Assembly: GCA_903813345.2 (NCBI GenBank)
Contig: CAIIXF020000005.1
Coordinates: forward strand, 7,879,375 to 7,943,374
Origin: Owenia fusiformis
Taxonomy: Eukaryota; Annelida; Polychaeta; Sabellida; Oweniidae
Length of the DNA: 64,000 nt
Direction of reading: 5' to 3'
A model generated the notes under the pieces. It searched no databases. It was not told where the DNA came from and saw nothing but the letters and a program-made list of their open reading frames with translations. Each line of letters opens with the position of its first letter. The first letter of the stretch is position 1. Positions 1 through 12,086 of this stretch are shown one piece after another. Position numbers and translations under genes: made by a program.

Positions 1-108
1 ATTTATAACGGCGCGGTACGGTATATGGAGCAGAAATGATGATCTTGTATTTGACCAGATGATTAACCCCTGGAGGCTTTCAATTTGCATATCAATCTAT
101 CGTTTCAG

Positions 109-2600
109 GATATGCAGGTCCAACCAATAGATTTTTTGGTTGTATCGCCGGTCGCTATGCCAACCGTATAGGAGGTGGTACTTTTTCTATAGATGGAGTC
201 ACTTACAACACCCCTAAAAATAATGGCGAGAATACCCTCCACGGTGGCAAAGAAGGATTTAATAAGGTACCATGGACAGGTCTAGTTTTCTAAATTCATT
301 TGAAACGGTACAACATCTCCTACGATGCATTTAAGATTAATTACTGGCGCCCTTATTAATAAGAATATTTTATTTCATAACCCACTTACTAGTATGTAGC
401 AACACAATAGAATGACCTGTATATTTTATTGTTAAGAATTTACAGTTGTAAGAAAAGATCTAGAAGAGTACATTCTTTTTTGTTTTTAGAGAATGGACAC
501 TTGACGTATTCAATCAATAGTTGAATAGTCAATAGAAAAGAAATCAAACTTTAAATTGAATAGTACAGTGTAAGCTTACATGGATCATTGATCATTTATC
601 TTTCATAGGAGTCAGTTTGGGTTTTAAGTAATATAAACCATTCGAATGGTTTAATACATAAACAAAACCATACCTTTATTGTTGATTTTTCTATCCCTCC
701 TTCTGAGTTCATCCACTTGGTCGGATCAAGCCATTTCTAGTAATCAAGGGCTGGTCACGTGTCTCCGCAGGCTTTCACGTCACCCACAAATTAAATACAC
801 ACCTATTGCACGTTTCGCATCTTGTACATGATACAGGTGCAGATGCCGATGTTCGAAAGATTATGTTTAAAGCTCTTCTATGAAATTAGATTTGATATTT
901 AAATATTGTTTATTTTTTACAATATATCTTTTAAGAAAGTTTGGGATGCCAAGACTGACAATAACAGGCTTATTCTCTCATATGTCAGTGCAGACGGCGA
1001 AGAAGGATTTCCGGGTCAGGTGACCACGCACATGACCTATCAACTGACCAATGACAACGAGATTATCATATCATATGAATGTACAACAACTAAGCCAACA
1101 CCAATCAATTTGACCAATCACTCATACTTTAATCTTGCCATCAAGGTAATATAATATATAATTTTGAAAATTATTTACCGCTTCAAGTTCCTCATACGAG
1201 CGTTCAACCCACAACCATCCATATATTAGCTCAAAGTAAGATGATGCACAACATTTTCTTTTTGCATTTGATACTTCGTTGTATTGGTATCTGTATTGTA
1301 GTTTTTTAAACATATTTTCTAATCATTTTAGGACAAGGTAGTGCCACCTATCTATGACCACAAAGTATGTATTAATGCTGAGAGGTACACACCAGTAAAT
1401 GAGGCACTCATTACTACGGGTAGGACAGACATTCTACTTATTTCATGTTAAGAAGTCCGTCCGAAGCCAGAATTTCATTTTTCATTTAATATTCTCGTTA
1501 TGTTTCAGGGGAACTGTCTCTTGTTGAAGGAACGGTGTTTGATCTCAGTACACCTACGCATTTGTCCCTGGATAGACTAGATGAAGTTCCAGGTGGTGGA
1601 TATGATCATAACTTCTGTATACGAGGACCAACTGGCAGAAGACATGCTGCAAGGTATTTCCTGCCTTACATTCAAAAGTTATTTAAAAGAGCTTGAATAT
1701 TGAAGATTTATTTCTGGGTTAGGCTTCCTAAACCTATCAAAAATATTAAACATGATTTGGGACAAGTTCTGGCTTTAGTTTGCAGTTCCAGAAAGAGAAT
1801 GCTCTTAAAAAATCATGTGACACTTCACTTGATATTATTCGGATTTAATCATCAAATTTGGAACTTTCTTCGTGGACTTTTTGAAGACTGTGACAATATT
1901 TCTAGCTGTGGGGATAAGTCATATTTAAAAACATTAAAGAGTTTTGACGATGGGTTGGACATTTCAATTGATGATGTGATTCCTTGATTCAGGATTGAGC
2001 ATGAGACAACAGGGAGAGTCTTAGATGTGTTTACGAACCAACCAGGGATGCAGTTTTATACTGGTAACTTTCTAGGCGGATTTCCCGGTAAGTCCAGAGC
2101 CAACTATTCCAAACACACTGGCTTCTGCACAGAACCACAGGTCTTCCCAGATTCCCCTAATAAGGTATGGTACTATTTCCAAGTCAATTTGTGTGGCTCA
2201 ATAAAAAAGTAAAAGGGTCACAGTAATATTATATAAACGAAAACTCGTGTAGCGTATAACGTTTTTCTGAGTTTTTCAACCACAACGTATGTAACTATTG
2301 TATTTGCAACTATCTTTAACATAAAGTATAATTCTGGTAGTTTGTTCTTTGATGCAATTTATAAGTGCACGATAACCTGAACTGAAGTTGCTGTATTTCT
2401 ATATTTTTGTTTCTTTCTAATATAGTATTCTATGCCATGCTACGCCATGCCACGCCATGCCACGCCATGCCATGCCATTCCATGCTATGCTATGATATGC
2501 TATATATATTGTTTTTCAGTCCAACTTTCCCGATTCAATTCTGAGACCAGGATCAACGTACAAGCATGAGATTGTCTTCAAATTCTCTGTAACAGCTTAA
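109..2600 (+). CDS. GALM: Aldose 1-epimerase (galactose mutarotase), 3' part, 6 exons
   Basis: Cytosolic enzyme interconverting alpha- and beta-galactose (or glucose) ahead of the Leloir pathway. Exons by splice sites and matching phases: 109-266, 936-1145, 1332-1419, 1509-1653, 1993-2164, 2520-2600 (TAA), about 283 residues. Compared with the family's usual length (about 340), some 60-75 N-terminal residues lie upstream of the window. Signature motifs run in the family order: [12 protein letters not shown] and LHGGKEGF in the first exon (substrate His), [10 protein letters not shown] in the second (catalytic His), GGGYDHNFC in the fourth (Asp), and [10 protein letters not shown] then HTGFCTEPQ in the fifth, carrying the catalytic Glu. 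All four expected active-site residues are therefore present, and no stop or frame break is seen. It most likely encodes an active enzyme. The family assignment is firm; the exact sugar preference is not determined. Confidence 0.93.
2431..2502. repeat. ATGCC/ACGCC pentamer microsatellite
   Basis: Degenerate pentamer/decamer run (tatgccatgc, cacgccatgc) in the last GALM intron. It ends only 15-20 bp before the acceptor of the final exon, so it occupies the branch-point and polypyrimidine region. Confidence 0.8.
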
Positions 2601-2687
2601 CTCTCTAAATATAGATGGCAACAATACTTCCAATGATATAACATTTTGTACGAAGCCATATGAGGTCAAAAGTACATCCAAATGAAA

Positions 2688-2693
2688 AATAAA
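2688..2693 (+). terminator. Poly(A) signal AATAAA for GALM
   Basis: Canonical hexamer 88 bp after the GALM stop codon, with no other gene between. Confidence 0.6.
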
Positions 2694-3523
2694 TACATGC
2701 TTCCTTACAAAAACAAACAACACCGATAACAAGTGGAGTTTTTTTAAGATCGACAGCTTTAGGTTGTTGCCTTAGCAACTGTTTTTAAATAACCGTGGCT
2801 TTCTAATTTACCATCTAGTGTATTTTCTCGAAATAGTTTTTCTCCATTCTCTTTTCTCACTGCAATTACATTTTCTTTGGAATAAGGGGTTATGGTATCG
2901 TACTTGGAAGTAGAATGTGAATTTGTGATACTTAGAAAGTTCATACTACCAACTTAAGATGGATGTAAATTGACAATTGAGGTATTACCCCGGAGGTGTT
3001 AAAATTATTTTTGAAAAATTAAACCCCCTGGGCCTATGTTTTAAATTTTGACAAATTAAGGCAGACATCAATGCCCGTTTTTTGAAAAATGCAAATATTT
3101 TGGCATATAGCATATAAAAAGTCCCACTTTCAGGCCAAAAATGAAAAATGAAGTGACCCAATCAGATGCTTTCTCTATGTGCTTTGAAATTGTCTATATA
3201 TTGTTTATTCCTTGATCTAAATACGCATCTACATATGCTGATCATGATCAACTCCCAAAATGTATTAAAAACGAATCGATACCCAATATAATTTACTGAT
3301 GGTTTAGATAAAAGCTACAATGGTTTTAGAATTGTTGTTTTGCTTTGATCAATTAATTGCTTAGTTGTATAAATCTAAGTTGTCAATTATTTGGAATTCG
3401 AATCATGCCATGTGTTTTATGTGTTTTTGTAATTGTTTTTAAATAAGATCATAGAAGTAATATGCGTTTTTGGAGATATATTGCTTTGTATCACTTCACT
3501 ACTAACTGTATATCGATTCCATT
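2694..3523. other. Intergenic, GALM to first sulfotransferase
   Basis: No gene, RNA or mobile element recognised. It must hold the promoter and 5' leader of the sulfotransferase starting at 3524; no clear TATA box or initiator can be defended. Confidence 0.5.
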
Positions 3524-6500
3524 ATGAGAGAAATAAAATTCACAAGATATGAAATTGAACGGTATCCTGTTTCTACTGAAAGAGGGGATGTACCAGTACT
3601 TACCCCCTCAGCTTCTTCTCTAGAACTGATGAACCATAATAATTGCTGCAACGCTCGGATAAAGCGAGGACTTTTGATACTTCTTGTCATAGTAGTCGGA
3701 CTATTTGTACTTCATTGTCAAAACAATATTTACAACAGCAGTATTTGGGAACCAAAATCTGATTTTCCCGACCAGATGCCTAATGAGGCAAACCCTGGTG
3801 CACAAAGAACACATAGAAAAACTGACATTAGGAGAAACATGATATATGGATATAAGGAACCCCAGTCATCTAATCATAACCAATCAACAGCTCCTATTAA
3901 ACATTTAAATATTAACACCAAAATTGCGAACGGCAAATTGTTATATAATCGAATACCAAAGTGTGGTAGTACGACCTTGTTTCGTATTTTACAGGTGCTC
4001 AGGAGCCAGGAAAAACGTTTTGTTTATTCACATTCTCCTATTTTCTCTCACAAATTTCTTAATCTTACTGAACAGGTAAGGAACGATGATTGTTAATATG
4101 CAAGATCATATTGGGTAGCAAATGGGGACATTTCTTTCAGTCCCTCAGGAAGATGTCATTATGATCTTTCATTTCTTTGTTAATCCGTTGCACAGTCCCA
4201 ATACGGGCCATTGGATTTTCTTGGTTTGTATAACTGAATATAGGGCCTAAATGTTAGGACTGTGCTTAAAATTGAATTCCAATGTCGAAGGGTCACTTAA
4301 TCATTGTATGTCGTCATTTCATTAAACAATATGCTATACACAAGACTAATATCATATGGGAAGCCATAGGTGTGCCATATGGGTACCATAGGAATTGCAA
4401 ATGGAGGTGCCAGAATTTGGCCACTACCATTTTTTTCGTATGACAGTTGCAGAAAATTATAAATATGATACGAAATGAACTAACTATACCCCCAGTCCGT
4501 AAATCAACATTTGTTTATTTTTAGGAGAAATTTGTGAAAACATTTTCAAGGAGAAAACCACCATTTGGGATGGATAGACACCTGTATTTTATCAACTTTG
4601 AGAAGTAAGTTCACCCAAGAAGAATTTGCCCTTGGTCAGTTTTCACACTTCGACATCCAAGGTGTTATAACAGTTGGAGCAACTGAAGATCCAGTTTTTA
4701 AAAAGTATAATAGCCTAAGTGAAAAACATCAAGAAATATTAAAGGACAACTGAAATAGCTTTTCTCAACTTGCAGCTACAAAAATGCGGTTTTCTCCATT
4801 GTAAGCCCACCATAGAGGTCTTGCGACAGCCATTATAAAATAAATGTTAGATAACTGCTAACGGTCATAGATAACGAAATAAAACTAAGTGACTAATCAA
4901 ATTGGCCCCCACGTGATTAGTAACGTCATATACAAAATATAGCTTTGGTTTATTGGTTCCATAGTAATCACAACGTCACGGCAACCATAGGATTGTTGTG
5001 TAAACAAATAACAAAATATTTTGGCATTATGACGTCGTGATCTAATGGACCATAACGGGCCACGTGGGGACCAGTGAGAGATCACGTGGGGGCCAATAAC
5101 GTCACAACCAATTCGAATATTGCTTATTAAGCAGCTATATAACGATCGTTAGAAATAGTTTTCTCACTACTGATGAGAAAACATGTCCAAATACATCTAT
5201 CAAAAAATTATATTGATTCCTTTAGGTTAAAAATACCATTTCATATCTGCTTTAAGTAATCAGAATGCAAATGTTTATATACACTGACAAAAAAGTTGTG
5301 TAGTTGTAGTAATTTAGTATTTCCTAAAGCCAAATTGTGACTGCAATCGAGATTTGCAAGTAAATTGTATGCCCTGAAATTCTTAATTGCTAGATTTTTT
5401 AAATCGCCAAAAATAACCAAAATAGACATGTAGTCCAATAGGAGGACTGGGTTTGTTAGACATTTCCAAGAAACTGTATTAACATGGTGTGTCTGAAAAT
5501 TACAGATTTGGTTTCTCTAATCCTATCTACATCAATATAGTGAGGAATCCACTGGATAGATTGGTCTCAGATTACTACTTCAGAAGAATAAAACAAAACA
5601 AAGCAAAGTCCAGATTCACCAAGGATGAAATAAATATGGTTGGAGTTTTTTCCACTTTCAAAGTAACAAAATGTATATCCCAATCGATTTTGCAATATTC
5701 ACCATATTTTTGTCGTAACTGCTCGTAAATACGATAACAATATATCGGTTATTTTTGACGACCTGAGTATTCCATTTTGTTTGTTTATATCTATCGATAT
5801 TTTAGTTGAACTCGTGTGATTTGCTCTATGAATCATTAAAGTGCCCGATAAAGTATAAAATGCGCATGCGTCCAGGTGCTGATAAACTATAAATAGCGAA
5901 AACCCAGGGTTTGTCACCACAAGGTAAGCCAGGACGTGTTGAGAGAACTGCTAGTGTTGATATTGAATTTATATGTAGCCAGATAAGTTTCCTTATTGAA
6001 ATTACATATGGTTATTAGCAATACTTTGTAGGTGCTAAATAATAAAATATTTAGAGTATATATGAGAGAAATTGGTCATTTCGAACCTGTTGAAAAGTTT
6101 GTGGCTCTCGGCTACACCGGGGAATTTACTTCCATGAGTACACACATAAATGTGGGGTTCCCCAAGAGGTACGCGACAAGGTGACCTGGCATCAAATGTG
6201 CGACTAAATGCTACTATCGAGATGATAAAATAACGAATACGACAATAAGTTATTGCATGTGACAATTCCGAGCCTTCATCTCACTGAAGTATTTTGAAGT
6301 GAAAATAGGATTTTTGTTTTGATACATGGATTCAGATGAACGTAACTTTATTCTGCCAACTGAACAAAATTGATTGTACGTAACAGACAATTTATTGTTT
6401 TACAATGTTTTGATTGGCTAAACGAATGAAACCAACAAATTATGACATGTAAAATGACCATTTTGAAATGTAAAATTTAAAAGTGACAAACACAACCTCC

Positions 6501-9400
6501 CTATCCACTCTTTGGGAGTCCTAGTAAATTAGTAATATGTTACTCACTTCGAGAGCCATGTTAGATTTTGAAACTTATGGCTCTCAAACGGAGAAGTGAA
6601 CAGCTGATCAATAGTGACCTTTGAAATTGAATTAAGTCGATCCGCGGCTTACTTTTGGTCTCTAACTGTGTCTTACATCAGTATCATCAATCCGTGTAAG
6701 TATTGGAGCGCTGGAGTACTTCTTTTTCGATCAAGACTTGTAAATTGTTCATCGAGTTAAAGTTTTACAGACCTATTTCCAATATGGCGGTTTGCTAGAT
6801 GCGAGATACGCAACGAACGAAATGAATTTTGAGAATTAGTTAGGTTCGGACAACCTCCGGAGATTTACGAAAATGTCCGAGCAGAAACCGCCATATTGGA
6901 ATTTGGCAGTAAAACGATTCACTCGACTAACAATTACAAGTCTTGATCGAAAAAGAAGTACTCCAGCGCTCCAATACTTACACGGATTGATGATACTGAT
7001 GTAAGACACAGTTAGAGACCAAAAGTAAGCCGCGGATCGACTTAATTCGATTTCAAAGGTCACGATCATTGAGCTGTCCAAATGCTCCGTGGGAAAGCTA
7101 TTATATCAAAATCCAAATAGCTTTCGCAGGAAGTAAGTAATATGTACATGCAGCAGTGGTAGTGTGCAGCGGTACACTACGCTTTGTATTCTAAAGCCTG
7201 TTGTTTGTAATAACACTGTTCACTCAACGTATGTTTTGTGTGTGGCAGTCAACGATAATCATTGTTTTATCCCGGTTATATGACAAAACCGTACTAAACG
7301 AAAAAACGCAAATAAGAGAAAGCTTCCACACACATATAAAAAATGAACTAGTCTAATCCGCCAGTATAAACTCTGTGCTATACGTAACCGGGTCAGGCGC
7401 ACACTTTAAGGGACTCAATGTTTCCACATCATCCACAGATCATGAGTCATGTGTTATTTTCACACTTTGCATTTATATATTTTGTACAGTCTCACTTTTT
7501 AGAAAGGAATTTTAGAAAGGAAACTATTTTGCGACTGTTTCGATCAATGGTCAAATGGTAAAAACTAGGTTAACACTAACCATATGTTTTCACTGAACTG
7601 CCAACTTGAAATTATAAAATTGACGAGGTTTATCAATTTCTCTGAATCTAAAAATAACTCGAAAAATAACTTGGTTGTAATTTCAAGAATACAAATTATT
7701 TGAAATGCCATGTTCCCATTGGCTGTTTGATATATCTTGACGAGGTATATGTGAATAAATGACATAATTCGTGAATTGATTTCCCATATCACTTTCACAT
7801 TAACAGGTTCTTGCTCTTTGTTTTTATGTTTTCTCAATATTGAGTTTGTCCAGTGATTAAAACTAGAATATTTTTGGTTTGTAGACTTTGGACAATTGCA
7901 TATCTCGTCTTGGAATGAATACTTGCATTAGTGTTGATCGAAATATTTACACAAAATGGTTCTGTGGACATGTAAGTGATATTTGCAGGTAAGGAAGTGA
8001 ACCTGATATTACCACATACCGTAGCTTAGTGATCGCTTACTGAGACATTAAAGGATAACTTTTTGAAAAATGGTCACAATTTTATATTTTTGCACACAAT
8101 ATTCCTTGTCTATTTGCCTATATTTCAACCTTTTTTAAGGTTCTTTGGGCAATCATTCTGAAAAAGAGGATGTCCCCTATTTCAATTCTATTGTTTTTTG
8201 CCCAGCATTTTAATACTTCTACATGCACATTACCATTACTGCCACTTTTATTAAGATCGAGTAAACATTTACACAATTCATGAACAATGTGAACTAGAAT
8301 ATGTGTTTTTGTTTTGCAGTAATCCTGAGAGAGCAACCGCCTTAGCCAAGTATAACATAGATAACATATACACTCTGATTGGTGTCACTGAGTTCTTCAC
8401 TGAAACACTCGAACTCTTGGAATATAAAATTCCACTTTTCTTCAAAGGTGCTTTTAATTTGTTCAAAAGTAAGTTCGTCATTAAACTGATGATTATCACA
8501 AAAAACAAAGCAAACTCTAAAATCGAAAGTGACAGTAATTTTCAATTGACACTAATCTGACTGATAAGGATTTTTGTTGACTTGTTTATGTTCATGACAA
8601 AAAAAATATACAACAATGACTGAGTGACACGTTTAGCAAGTGCAATGAGGAAGAAGCACAAGACAAGGTGAAACCAGTTGATGCAGTTGTGCACGTGAAC
8701 AGGGCACTGGCGGATCCAGAAGCTAACAAGGGGCGGGGGCCAAAATTCAAGTCCGAAAAAAATTGGTCCCTTGAATCCAAAAATTTTGAAAATTTATGGC
8801 CCATTGTTTGATAATTTGGCCTAAAAAGGCCCGAAAGGCCAAGTAATGCCCAAAAGTCCCACTTATTGAGGCCCTACAACATTTTGGGCCCAAAATATTT
8901 TCCTGGGTCCACCTAAGGGAGGGGGTGTGCCATGCCCCCCCCCCGGATCCGCCAGTGCAGAGGACATACTTTTGTATTCATTTATTGTTGAACGGGAGGG
9001 GGATGACCAACACTATAAACCATTGTCAGACTGAGTTTTTTGGGAATTTACACTCGAATTATTGTCCTTCACATGACAATCTTATTCAAAAGAGTTTCGT
9101 CACCATTTCTGCTGGTACCATATGTTTACGATGAAGCATTGTTTATATATCGAGGAATGTTTAGAACTGTCAAAATCGAAACAGGATATAAGATGTCGTA
9201 GAATCTGACAAGGTTTTCGGCAGATATTTGTATCGATGTTTTTTGTTTCAGCATATGGCAGTAGAAATGTAAACAAAAGAAAATTGGACTACCCAAAAAC
9301 TTCACTTCGTATTATCACAGCGTGGTTGAGGAATGACCTTGAAATCTATTATTTTATTCGACAGAAATTTTTCAACGAAATACAAAAACTCAAAAATTGA
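3524..9400 (+). CDS. Uronyl/heparan 2-O-sulfotransferase-like, copy 1 (6 exons)
   Basis: Golgi type II membrane enzyme predicted to move sulfate from PAPS to the 2-O position of uronic acid in glycosaminoglycans. Exons: 3524-4075, 4525-4604, 5506-5638, 7885-7988, 8320-8468, 9252-9400 (TGA), about 388 residues. Residues about 49-65 form the membrane anchor (GLLILLVIVVGLFVLHC); a stem follows. The PAPS 5'-phosphosulfate loop is YNRIPKCGSTTL, with the conserved Lys. MDRHLYFINF carries the His aligned by eye with the catalytic base of HS2ST. INIVRNPLDRLVSDYYF is the 3'-phosphate site; its usual Asp (RDP) is Asn here. Four Cys (exon 4, ending WFCGHVSDIC) match the family disulfides. The C-terminal LRNDLEIYYFIRQKF motif resembles UST. 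The exon 3 donor is uncertain: 5638 (GTTGGA) matches copy 2 exactly, while 5659 (GTAACA) also keeps frame. UST looks closer than HS2ST. Confidence 0.88.
4900..5095. mobile_element. MITE in sulfotransferase 1 intron 2
   Basis: Terminal inverted repeats ATTGGCCCCCACGTGAT (left) and ATCACGTGGGGGCCAATA (right) about 195 bp apart, with no coding capacity. Superfamily not assignable by eye. Confidence 0.7.
6601..7078. mobile_element. Foldback element, about 190-bp arms
   Basis: A long inverted repeat: arm 6601-6793 and arm 6886-7078, loop about 92 bp. The arms start CAGCTGATCAATAGTGACC and meet at CCAATATGGCGGTTT / AAACCGCCATATTGG. They differ by only a few bases and indels, so the copy looks fairly young. 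It lies in sulfotransferase 1 intron 3. No coding sequence. Confidence 0.85.
8705..8957. mobile_element. MITE with CACTGGCGGATCC ends
   Basis: 13-bp perfect terminal inverted repeats CACTGGCGGATCC / GGATCCGCCAGTG, about 253 bp overall. The interior is made of GGCC/AAATTTT-type words and a C-rich run. The same left end (CAGTGGCGGATCCGGAAGC) starts the satellite-like array at 12205, so the family has at least two members here. It lies in sulfotransferase 1 intron 5. Confidence 0.8.
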
Positions 9401-9467
9401 AGCAATTTGAATGAAAAAACACAAGGTGCACGATATCTAATCTTTGACTATAATATCAAGAGGTATT

Positions 9468-9473
9468 AATAAA
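9468..9473 (+). terminator. Poly(A) signal AATAAA, sulfotransferase 1
   Basis: AATAAA 68 bp after the TGA of copy 1. Confidence 0.5.
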
Positions 9474-10871
9474 CCAAAGTTTGACAATATTATGACGGAG
9501 GAAATAAAGATAATACAATACATAAACAACTGTATATACTACAGGGTGGGGCAAAAACGCCACTTATTTTTAAAATGCTATGACTTTTTTTTATTTTTGA
9601 TCCAAAATCATAATTTGCACCAAATGAAACTTGAATGTTGCAATCTAGACACGCATTATGAACTGTTCACTTTTACTTAAATAAAAGATGTTACCAGCGT
9701 CTCAATTTAACATCCATGGAAAATAAACATAATTTCATAATGTACCTGAAGCGATGTGGCCTGATGACCACATGGAGCTAATAGTCCTGGTGCAAACCCC
9801 AGTACAGTGATTAAAGGGTATGAGGAGGTCTCCAAGAGATAGTAAAAAGGCACCTAATCTCAAATATTGCTTAACTGAAGCTGACTTAAGACAAGTTGAT
9901 AGAAACTTAGTCAACATTTCATTGATACTGCTATATTAGCGACTAAGGCTGGAAGTCAAAGAGTGTGGCGGACCAATTTAACTCCTCTTTTAGATCAAAT
10001 AAAATCCAAGTTGAAGGACGTTTTACATTGTTTTATTAATCAGGACCCCTGGCACTATAAAGCTGCAAAATTTGGTGTATGCAGGCTGGTTAATAAAATA
10101 TGTTTCCAACCTCTTCCTAAAAAGTGGTTGTTTGATATTTCATACTCATTAAAAATAGCACGTTTTATGATGTCCATATGTTATAATTTTGTATCCTCCA
10201 ACCAGCTCCAACACATATTCAACATATTCAATTTACTAACAAATTAGATACAATTGTATAATTGAGAATTTATATTACAATCAATAAAATACTACATTGG
10301 TTGAGTTTCATTTCTGAAAATAGTTGTTTGAAATCATTTTTGTGCATTGATGAAATCTTAATGTTTGGAGGATACAATATATTGGACTGCAAAACTTAAA
10401 TCCACCACAAAAATAACAATATTTTGTCTGATGTTTTTATTGTCTGTCATTTGAGAGGTAACTTTTAAGGGAACTTTCTGGCCAAATCTTAAACAAATGA
10501 TCCATCAGCATTGATATTTAACCAGTGTGTTGGAGGATACGAAATATTAGACAAATGGTATATGCATAGAAAAGGTATTTCATTGCATCGGCAACACACA
10601 TCTAACACTGCCCTTTTAAGAGCTGATGCCAAACATATTTTTATGTAGTTTGAAAAATATCAACGCAATCGTTGCTCTGTATGTGCTGTAATGTAATCGG
10701 GTTTGTATCACCACAAACAAAACAAAACTTTGTTTTTAGACAAATCATCATTTTAGGTGTTTTTAAGAAATTATAAGCAATATTTTCAGTATACATCGCA
10801 CGATAATGATAACCAGTTGTGATGACTTTAAAAGGCTTTAGTTAACTGATTTTGAAAATATCAATTATCGT

Positions 10872-11598
10872 AAAGGTCCATGTGCAGTATGGCAAGTGAT
10901 ATTAGACCGTCATATCTTTCACCATGGGTACTTTCTGGACATAAACACAGTAGTTTTCATTGAAACAATATTTTTTCTTTCAAGTGAAGTCTCAATGATA
11001 GTAAAATATCAATCCAACTCTCTGAAAAATTATGAATTAGACCCCACCTTGGCACTTATCTAAAAATGTTAGGCTCATTTTCTAAAAAAGAGGATCTTGT
11101 TTTTCTCGATTTAAACATATCGAGAGTTTCTTCTACACTATATTAACAATTTCTGAAAAGGGGATGCGTATTGAAATGAGTTAAAGTTAAAAACCACATT
11201 TCCCATGTTATTTTCCCATAGGGAAAACTCGTGCTATCCATTGTTTTCAGCATAATTTTGGTCATCGAAAATGGATATCTTAAAAACTAAACTTTCAATA
11301 CCATTCTACTTTTGAAGAAGTTTTAGACCCCTTGTTGAATAATCTTTTCATGCAATAAAAAACAGAAAATGATCCTCGTTTGAGTAAATAAGTTCAACAT
11401 TCTGAAAAAAATGTTGACATGGTGCCCCTATTCATAATTTTTTGAATTGTTCGATTGATATTTTTATCATTATAGGTACTTCACTTGAAAGAAAACACAT
11501 TGTTTTAATAAAAAAAACACTGTATTTATGCCCAGAAAGTACTCATGGTTAAAGATATGACTGTCTAAAATCACTTGCCCTACTGCACATGGACCTTT
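10872..11598. mobile_element. Foldback element, about 170-250-bp diverged arms
   Basis: Outer ends AAAGGTCCATGTGCAGTA (left) and the complementary CTGCACATGGACCTTT (right). The arms can be followed inward through CACTTGAAAG-type words and GAAAAATTATGAAT to about 11120 and 11360. The arms are more diverged than those at 6601-7078, implying an older insertion. No transposase frame. Confidence 0.75.
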
Positions 11599-12086
11599 GC
11601 CCATAAATAACATTTATAAACTCACTGTGAAACTGTACTCAAAATATATGATGTGAATAAGAGAAGCATTAACGTTTATATATAAAGTGCGTACAGGGCA
11701 TACGTTTGTCGCAGGGCCACCTTGCACCTGCCTTTGTATCTGGTATCTGCGGCTGCCGTAGGGAATGTGACTGCAAAAGTATCCGACCGCAGCAATGCTA
11801 AGGCGACCGTAGATATGTTACTGACCGCAGAAATGATAGACCGTATGGTCGCCGTAGCAGATGTGACAAAAGTTATATTGTTGGTCTGTCTAGGTTGAAA
11901 ATATGTTTTTTGATCATGTTTTGAATATTTATGTACCATTGGATTCAATGAGAACTAAAAGGAGTAGGTAGGTCCCAAACAATTTCAGACGATTCTAACT
12001 TGGATTATGAATATTTTCTGATCATGAACACGGGTGTATCTTTCAGACCCATTCATTATCTTCAAGAAAAGTATAATGATAATCAT

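Noticed and set aside
8631-8704. Frame SKCNEEEAQDKVKPVDAVV after an AG in sulfotransferase 1 intron 5
   Set aside because: The true last exon at 9252-9400 matches copy 2 in phase and sequence, and this frame runs into a MITE.
9540-9680. ACAGGGTGGGGCAAAA start resembling a mariner terminus
   Set aside because: No matching right end or transposase frame found within the next kilobase.
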